Position numbers and translations under genes: made by a program. Below the pieces are notes generated by a model, which saw only the letters and a program-made list of their open reading frames with translations, was not told the DNA's origin and ran no database searches. A DNA stretch of 64,000 nt. It comes from Conexibacter stalactiti (lineage in GTDB: Bacteria > Actinomycetota > Thermoleophilia > Solirubrobacterales > Solirubrobacteraceae). This document shows positions 60,032-64,000 of this stretch, one piece after another (position 1 is the stretch's first letter; each line of letters opens with the position of its first letter). The stretch lies in assembly GCF_035967765.1 (NCBI RefSeq), contig NZ_JAYWIT010000001.1; one strand, 5' to 3'.

Positions 60032-61138
60032 TCAGGTCATGCGCCCGCGGGCAGCCACGGGCCAGTGGTCGACGACGCGTCCCCGCTCGACGACCGCGAC
60101 GGCGTCGAACAGGTTCACGACGGGGCAGATGTGGTTCGGCACGATCGCGAGGCGGTCGCCGACGGCAACCACCGCGCCCTCCGGCAGCGCGACGAGGCCG
60201 TGCTCCTCGCTGGCGCGCACGACCGGCCAGCCGCGCTCGGCCACGGCGCCGTAGTCGGGCGCCGCGTCGCGGACGATCATGCGGTCGGAGGTCAGCGCCT
60301 TCGCGCCGGCGTCGATGCAGGCGATCCCCGCCGACGGCCGGCTGACGACCGTCGCCAGCACCGTCGCGGCGAGACCGGCAACGGTCGCGCTGCCGTGCGC
60401 GAGCTGGCTGCGATCGTTGAAGACGTACGTGCCGGGGCGGATCTCGGTGACGCCGGGATGGCCGGCGGCGAAGCGAGCGGTCGCGGTCGACCCCATCGAG
60501 ACGACCGCGCAGTCGACGCCGGCCGCGCGGATCGCCTCGGCGCTGCGCACCATCGCGTCGCAGGCGGTGGCCGCCGCGGCGGCCAGCTCGGCCTCGTCGC
60601 GCGCTTGGTACGCCTGGCCCTCGTGCGTCATCACGCCGTCGAAGCGCAGCCCGGGCAGGCGGTCGACGGCCTGGGCCAGCGCGACCAGCTCGTCGGAGGC
60701 CGGCGCGAGGCCGAGCCGGTGCATCCCGGTGTCGACCTCGGCGCGCACGCCCAGCTCGATCCCGCCGGCGGCCGCGACCGCGGCGGAGATCGCCTCGGCG
60801 GTCGCGATCGCATCGACGGCGACCGACAGCCGCGGCACGCGCCGCGCCAGCGCGACGAGCCGCGCGAGCTTGAGCGAGCCGACGAGCGGATAGGCGATCA
60901 GCAGATCCTCGACGCCGCCGTCCGCGAACACCTCGGCCTCGCCGAGCTTGGCGACCGTGAGGCCCACCGCGCCCGCGTCGAGCTGCAGCCGCGCGACGTG
61001 CAGCGACTTGTGCGTCTTCGCGTGCGGACGCAGCGCGACGCCGGCGGCGTCGGCGGTCGCGGCCATTGCGACGACGTTGGCGCGCAGCGCCTCGAGGTCG
61101 ACGACGAGCGCGGGCGTGTCGAGCGCGTCGAGCGTCAC
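60032..61138 (-). CDS. D-threonine aldolase/D-serine dehydratase-like PLP enzyme (368 aa)
   Basis: A fold-type III (alanine racemase-like) PLP enzyme. The Schiff-base Lys is in VALRPHAKTHKSLHVARLQLDAGA, characteristic of the DSD1/D-TA family, and the C-terminal metal site is in PNHICPVVNLFD (His and Cys). DTPALVVDLEALRANV at the start is also typical. It should act on D-threonine-, D-serine- or beta-hydroxy-D-amino acids. The GTG start overlaps the IclR stop (GTGA). Its neighbours, a deacetylase and RidA, support use of D- or N-acyl amino acids. Confidence 0.88.
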   Translation of the reverse strand: MTLDALDTPALVVDLEALRANVVAMAATADAAGVALRPHAKTHKSLHVARLQLDAGAVGLTVAKLGEAEVFADGGVEDLLIAYPLVGSLKLARLVALARRVPRLSVAVDAIATAEAISAAVAAAGGIELGVRAEVDTGMHRLGLAPASDELVALAQAVDRLPGLRFDGVMTHEGQAYQARDEAELAAAAATACDAMVRSAEAIRAAGVDCAVVSMGSTATARFAAGHPGVTEIRPGTYVFNDRSQLAHGSATVAGLAATVLATVVSRPSAGIACIDAGAKALTSDRMIVRDAAPDYGAVAERGWPVVRASEEHGLVALPEGAVVAVGDRLAIVPNHICPVVNLFDAVAVVERGRVVDHWPVAARGRMT

Positions 61139-61950
61139 GCCGCTCCCGTCACGGCGCCGCCGGCCGGGGCCGCCGGCGCGACGTAGCCGGCCTGCCGCGA
61201 CAGCTCCTCGACGGCGGCGCGCAGCGTCGCCAGCGCGCGCTCGCCGACCTCGTCGTCGTAGCGCGGCGTCGGTATCGAGACCGACATCGCCGCGATCGTG
61301 TCGCCGCGCGGTCCGAAGACCGGCATCGCGACGCAGCGGCAGCCGAGCACGTACTCCTCGTCGTCGGTGCCGTAGCCCCTCGCGCGGATCTCCGTCAACC
61401 CGTCGAGCAGCTCGTCGACGTCGACGATCGTCGAGGCGGTGAAGCGCGGCAGCTCGACCGAGCGCAGCCGCCGCTCGGCCTCCTCCGGGTCGAGCATCGC
61501 CAGCAGCGTCTTGCCGACGCCGGTGCCGTGCGCGAACAGCCGCTTGCCGACCTCCGAAACGAGCTTCATCGGGTGCGGTGACTCGCTGATCGCGAGGTAG
61601 ACGACCTCCATCGCCTCCAGCTGCGCGAGCTGCACGGTCTCGCCGGTCTGCTCGACGAGGCGGTCCATCAGCGGCTGCGCGAGCGAGACGATGTCGCCGT
61701 CACGTTCGCTCGCGCGCGCCAGCTCGCGCACGCGCGAGCCGATCCGGTAGCGGCGGCCGTCGTCGGTCATCTCGACGAAGCGGCGGCGGGCCATCGTGCG
61801 CAGCAGGTTCGACGTCGAGGAGCGCGGCAGCTCCAGCTCGTCGGCGATGTCCATCAGCCGCATCGGCTCGCGCCCGGCCAGCAGCTCCAGCACGACCAGC
61901 ACGCGGTCGGCCGACTTGACGCTCGTGAAGCCCTGCTCCTCGGCGCTCAT
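61135..61950 (-). CDS. IclR-family transcriptional regulator (271 aa)
   Basis: The N-terminal winged helix (VKSADRVLVVLELLAGREPMRLMDIADELELPRSSTSNLLRTMARRRFVE) is followed by a GAF-like effector domain (ETVQLAQLEAMEVVYLA, GVGKTLLAMLDPEEAERRL, YVLGCRCVAMPVFGPRGDTIAAMSVSIPTPRYDDE). It is coded within the operon, overlapping RidA (ATGA) and the aldolase-like gene (GTGA), so its level follows that of the enzymes. It probably senses the substrate or a product of the pathway. Confidence 0.93.
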   Translation of the reverse strand: MSAEEQGFTSVKSADRVLVVLELLAGREPMRLMDIADELELPRSSTSNLLRTMARRRFVEMTDDGRRYRIGSRVRELARASERDGDIVSLAQPLMDRLVEQTGETVQLAQLEAMEVVYLAISESPHPMKLVSEVGKRLFAHGTGVGKTLLAMLDPEEAERRLRSVELPRFTASTIVDVDELLDGLTEIRARGYGTDDEEYVLGCRCVAMPVFGPRGDTIAAMSVSIPTPRYDDEVGERALATLRAAVEELSRQAGYVAPAAPAGGAVTGAA

Positions 61951-62321
61951 CTCAGCACCGCCACGGCGTCGATCTCGACCTTGATCCCGAACGCCAGCTC
62001 CTGGCCCCCGACGGTCGTACGCGCCGGCAGCACCTCGGCGCCGGCGAACGCCGCGCGGTAGGCAGCGTCCATCCCGGCGAAGTCGTCGATCGCTCTGAGG
62101 AAGACGCCGCACTTGACGACGTCGGCGAGCGAGGCGCCGGCCGCGACCAGGATCGCCTCCAGGTTGCGCAGCGTCAGCGCGGTCTCCTGCTCGATCGTGC
62201 CGGGCCTGTAGGCGCCGTCGGCGAGCGGTCCCTGCCCGGAGACGTGCACGAACCGCCCTTCGGCGATCACGCCCGGCGAGTAGGCCCCGGTCGGCGAGCC
62301 TCCGTCAACAGCTTGCTTCAC
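61947..62321 (-). CDS. ridA: RidA-family protein (124 aa)
   Basis: A small trimeric deaminase of reactive enamines/imines formed by PLP enzymes. Motifs: PTGAYSPGVIAEGRFVHVSGQGP, TLRNLEAILVAAGASLADVVKCGVFL and VLPARTTVGGQELAFGIKVEIDAVA, the last with the conserved active-site Arg. Both ends overlap neighbouring genes (ATGA). It fits the PLP enzyme in the same operon, which can release enamine intermediates. The archetypal function is known; a pathway-specific deaminase role is possible. Confidence 0.93.
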   Translation of the reverse strand: MKQAVDGGSPTGAYSPGVIAEGRFVHVSGQGPLADGAYRPGTIEQETALTLRNLEAILVAAGASLADVVKCGVFLRAIDDFAGMDAAYRAAFAGAEVLPARTTVGGQELAFGIKVEIDAVAVLR

Positions 62322-63481
62322 TGCCGTCCCTCCTTCAGCGCTTCATGCACGATGACCCCTGCGCGCACCGTCAGCGCCGTGCGCAGGCGCCGGCTGCCCT
62401 CGAACGTGCCGCCGCGCGTGTCCGCGTAGGCGACCGGACCTGCGACGAGCTCGAACGCGGCCACGTCGGCGGGTGCCCCGACGCGCAATGTACCGACGCC
62501 GTCAGCCGCCATCCCCGCGTGCAGCGCCGGCTTCAGCGTGGCGCAGGCGAGCACCTCCTCCAGCTCCATCCCGAGCGCGAGGAACTTCGACATCACCGTC
62601 GGCAGGTCGCCGACGGCGTCGAGCGAGTAGGCGTGCACGTCGCTGGAGATCGTGTCGGGGCGGAAGCCGGCCGCCAGCATCTCGGTCGCGACCTCGGCGT
62701 CGAAGGCCGACATGCCGTGCGCGACGTCGAAGACGACGCCGCGCTCGCGCGCCTCCAGCACTGACTCGCGAACGCGGCCGCCGACCGACAGACGGTTGTC
62801 CTCGAAGCCGGTGTAGCAGTGCGTCAGCACGTCGCCCTTGCGCAGCGTCGCCATGATCTCGTCGCTGCCGGGCGGCGCCGGCCCGAGGTGGACCATCAGC
62901 GGCAGCCCGAGCGTGTCGGCGACGCGGCGGGCGCGGTGCATCGGCTCCGCTCCAGAGCGACCGACGACGTTGCCGGAGGCGCGCACCTTGATCCCGATCA
63001 CGCGATCGGCGTGCTCGCGCGCGCCGGCGAGGCAGACGTCCTCGTTCGCGTAGGCGAGGTTCTCCAGCTCGCCCGCGAGCAGGATCGAGGTCGCGCCGAT
63101 CGAGGAGATGTTGAGGAAGGCGCGCACGCGCGTGCCGGCGCGGTCGATCGTGCCGCGGCGGAAGGCGCCGAACAGGTGCGCGCCGGCGCTGCCGGTGTCG
63201 ACGAAGGTCGTCGTGCCGGATGGCGGGCCGACGACGTCGGGGTCGACGCCGAGGTCCTGGCCGACGAAGACGTGCGCGTGCAGGTCGACGAGGCCGGGCG
63301 TCACCAGCAGCCCGGCGCAGTCGACCGCGCGCGTCCCTTCCGGCAGCGACAGCGCCTCGCCGACCGCGGCGACGCGCCCGTCCACCAGCAGCACGTCGGC
63401 GCGCCGCAGCGCGCCGTGACCGCCGGCACCCGCCGCTTCCGGGTCGTAGACCTCGCCGCCATGGAGGAGCAGTGCGTCCAC
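62318..63481 (-). CDS. Amidohydrolase/deacetylase-family metal enzyme (387 aa)
   Basis: A TIM-barrel amidohydrolase with HxH in GLVDLHAHVFVG, the bridging Lys in RVIGIKVRASGNVVG, His in LMVHLGPAPPGSDE and LTHCYTGF, and the final Asp in DTISSDVHAYSLD. It matches the subgroup around Atu3266/EF0837, which deacetylates N-acetyl compounds or acts on acyl esters. The N-terminal beta-sandwich and C-terminal VGAPADVAAFEL close the fold. GTG start at 63481. It should free an amino or hydroxy acid for the PLP enzyme downstream in the operon. Confidence 0.9.
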   Translation of the reverse strand: MDALLLHGGEVYDPEAAGAGGHGALRRADVLLVDGRVAAVGEALSLPEGTRAVDCAGLLVTPGLVDLHAHVFVGQDLGVDPDVVGPPSGTTTFVDTGSAGAHLFGAFRRGTIDRAGTRVRAFLNISSIGATSILLAGELENLAYANEDVCLAGAREHADRVIGIKVRASGNVVGRSGAEPMHRARRVADTLGLPLMVHLGPAPPGSDEIMATLRKGDVLTHCYTGFEDNRLSVGGRVRESVLEARERGVVFDVAHGMSAFDAEVATEMLAAGFRPDTISSDVHAYSLDAVGDLPTVMSKFLALGMELEEVLACATLKPALHAGMAADGVGTLRVGAPADVAAFELVAGPVAYADTRGGTFEGSRRLRTALTVRAGVIVHEALKEGRQ

Positions 63482-63484
63482 CGG

Positions 63485-64000
63485 CTACATCCCCAGCAGT
63501 TCGCCGCCGTCGACGACGAGGTCCTGCATCACGATGTGGGCGGCGCCGGGCGACAGCAGGAAGCGCGTCGCGACGGCGATGTCCTCGACGCGGCCGACAC
63601 GGCCGGTCGGGATCCGCGGCCGCAGCGCGACGGCGCTGCCGGCGGCGAGGTCGTCGACGGAGGAGTGGTCGCTCTGCAGCTCGCGCATCATCGGCGTGTC
63701 GGTCGGGCCGGGCGAGACGGTGTTGATCCGCACGCCGTCGCCGGCGACTTCCATCGCGAGCACCCTCAGCGCCTGTCGCAGCCCGGCCTTCGAGGCCGAG
63801 TAGGCGGCCTGCCGCATCCGCGGCATGCGCGCGGCGATCGACGCGATCCCGACGATCGCGCCGCCGTCGCCGGCCGCCATCTCGCCGGCGTACAGCCGCG
63901 CGGCGTGGAAGCAGCCGACGAGGTTGACGCGCAGGATCCGCTCCATCTCGTCGCGTTCCAGCTCCAGCGACGGCGCGGCGCTGAAGACGCCGCCCGGGAT
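63485..64000 (-). CDS. Short-chain dehydrogenase/reductase, 5' part outside the window
   Basis: The visible 171 residues are the C-terminal two thirds of an SDR: the reading continues to the right edge without a stop (IPGGVFSAAPSLELERDEMERILRVNLVG), catalytic Ser in VGIASIAAR, Tyr-Lys in AAYSASKAGLRQAL, RINTVSPGPTDTPMM and the end VMQDLVVDGGELLGM. The cofactor-binding N-terminus is cut off. It precedes the deacetylase gene by 3 bp and starts the visible part of this operon; it may oxidise the hydroxyl group of the substrate. Confidence 0.9.
   Translation of the reverse strand: MPGGVFSAAPSLELERDEMERILRVNLVGCFHAARLYAGEMAAGDGGAIVGIASIAARMPRMRQAAYSASKAGLRQALRVLAMEVAGDGVRINTVSPGPTDTPMMRELQSDHSSVDDLAAGSAVALRPRIPTGRVGRVEDIAVATRFLLSPGAAHIVMQDLVVDGGELLGM

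Overview
The window is about 72% G+C (my impression, not computed) and almost completely coding. GC-ending codons dominate, ATGA/GTGA stop-start overlaps are frequent, and the gene content fits a soil actinobacterium: an MmpL-type RND transporter, an F420/FMN LLM oxidoreductase, a fadA2-fabG4-maoC-fadE cassette as in mycobacteria, and PD40 beta-propeller proteins with Arg-rich C-terminal Ig-like domains. Arginine AGA codons are unusually common in some genes. I infer a member of Thermoleophilia (Conexibacter/Solirubrobacter-like), without proof. No rRNA, tRNA, CRISPR array, IS element or prophage is visible, and no gap without a gene exceeds 300 bp.

Layout. 1-3.9 kb: lipoprotein, acyl-CoA ligase, SDR and LLM oxidoreductase, two of the transcription starts sharing a 20-bp operator. 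3.9-9.1 kb: TrkA-N/ion-channel-like protein, DHA2 drug exporter with divergent TetR, LuxR regulator. 9.1-13.5 kb: GntR, DUF1116 (AllG-like), isochorismatase-type amidase and NCS2 permease, probably ureide or pyrimidine-related nitrogen catabolism. 13.5-22.9 kb: patatin phospholipase, acetolactate decarboxylase, GX3-repeat membrane protein, peptide transporter, lipoprotein, BI-1-like protein, MmpL transporter. 22.9-26 kb: P450 without a normal start codon and two tandem S51 peptidases. 26.1-33 kb: fatty-acid/steroid-type oxidation operon led by its TetR. 33-38.6 kb: MFS exporter, secreted intradiol dioxygenase, cupin, and a small Thr/Asn/Arg-rich peptide gene followed by an ABC exporter and a Ser/Thr kinase. 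38.7-41.4 kb: three-gene envelope two-component system. 41.3-46.9 kb: broken DUF559 gene, asparaginase, ammonium transporter coupled to a GGDEF-EAL protein. 47-58.1 kb: two secreted beta-propeller paralogs flanking a secreted peptidase, CocE-type hydrolase, sugar porter. 58.1-58.8 kb: VapBC-like toxin-antitoxin pair. 58.8-64 kb: operon for D-amino-acid or N-acyl-amino-acid catabolism with IclR, continuing past the right edge.

The most promising undescribed item is the locus at 35.9-38.6 kb. A 50-codon gene too short for usual ORF finding has a strong ribosome binding site and about 90% GC at third positions. It sits directly upstream of an ABC exporter coupled to a protein kinase, with a strong hairpin between peptide and exporter. 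Other notable signals are helically phased CTCAYG repeats before the two-component system, a duplicated 42-nt palindrome associated with a broken Vsr-like endonuclease gene, a recurring TANNNT box 6-9 nt before SD-less starts (leaderless promoters), and a c-di-GMP enzyme in the place where a PII protein gene usually accompanies amt.
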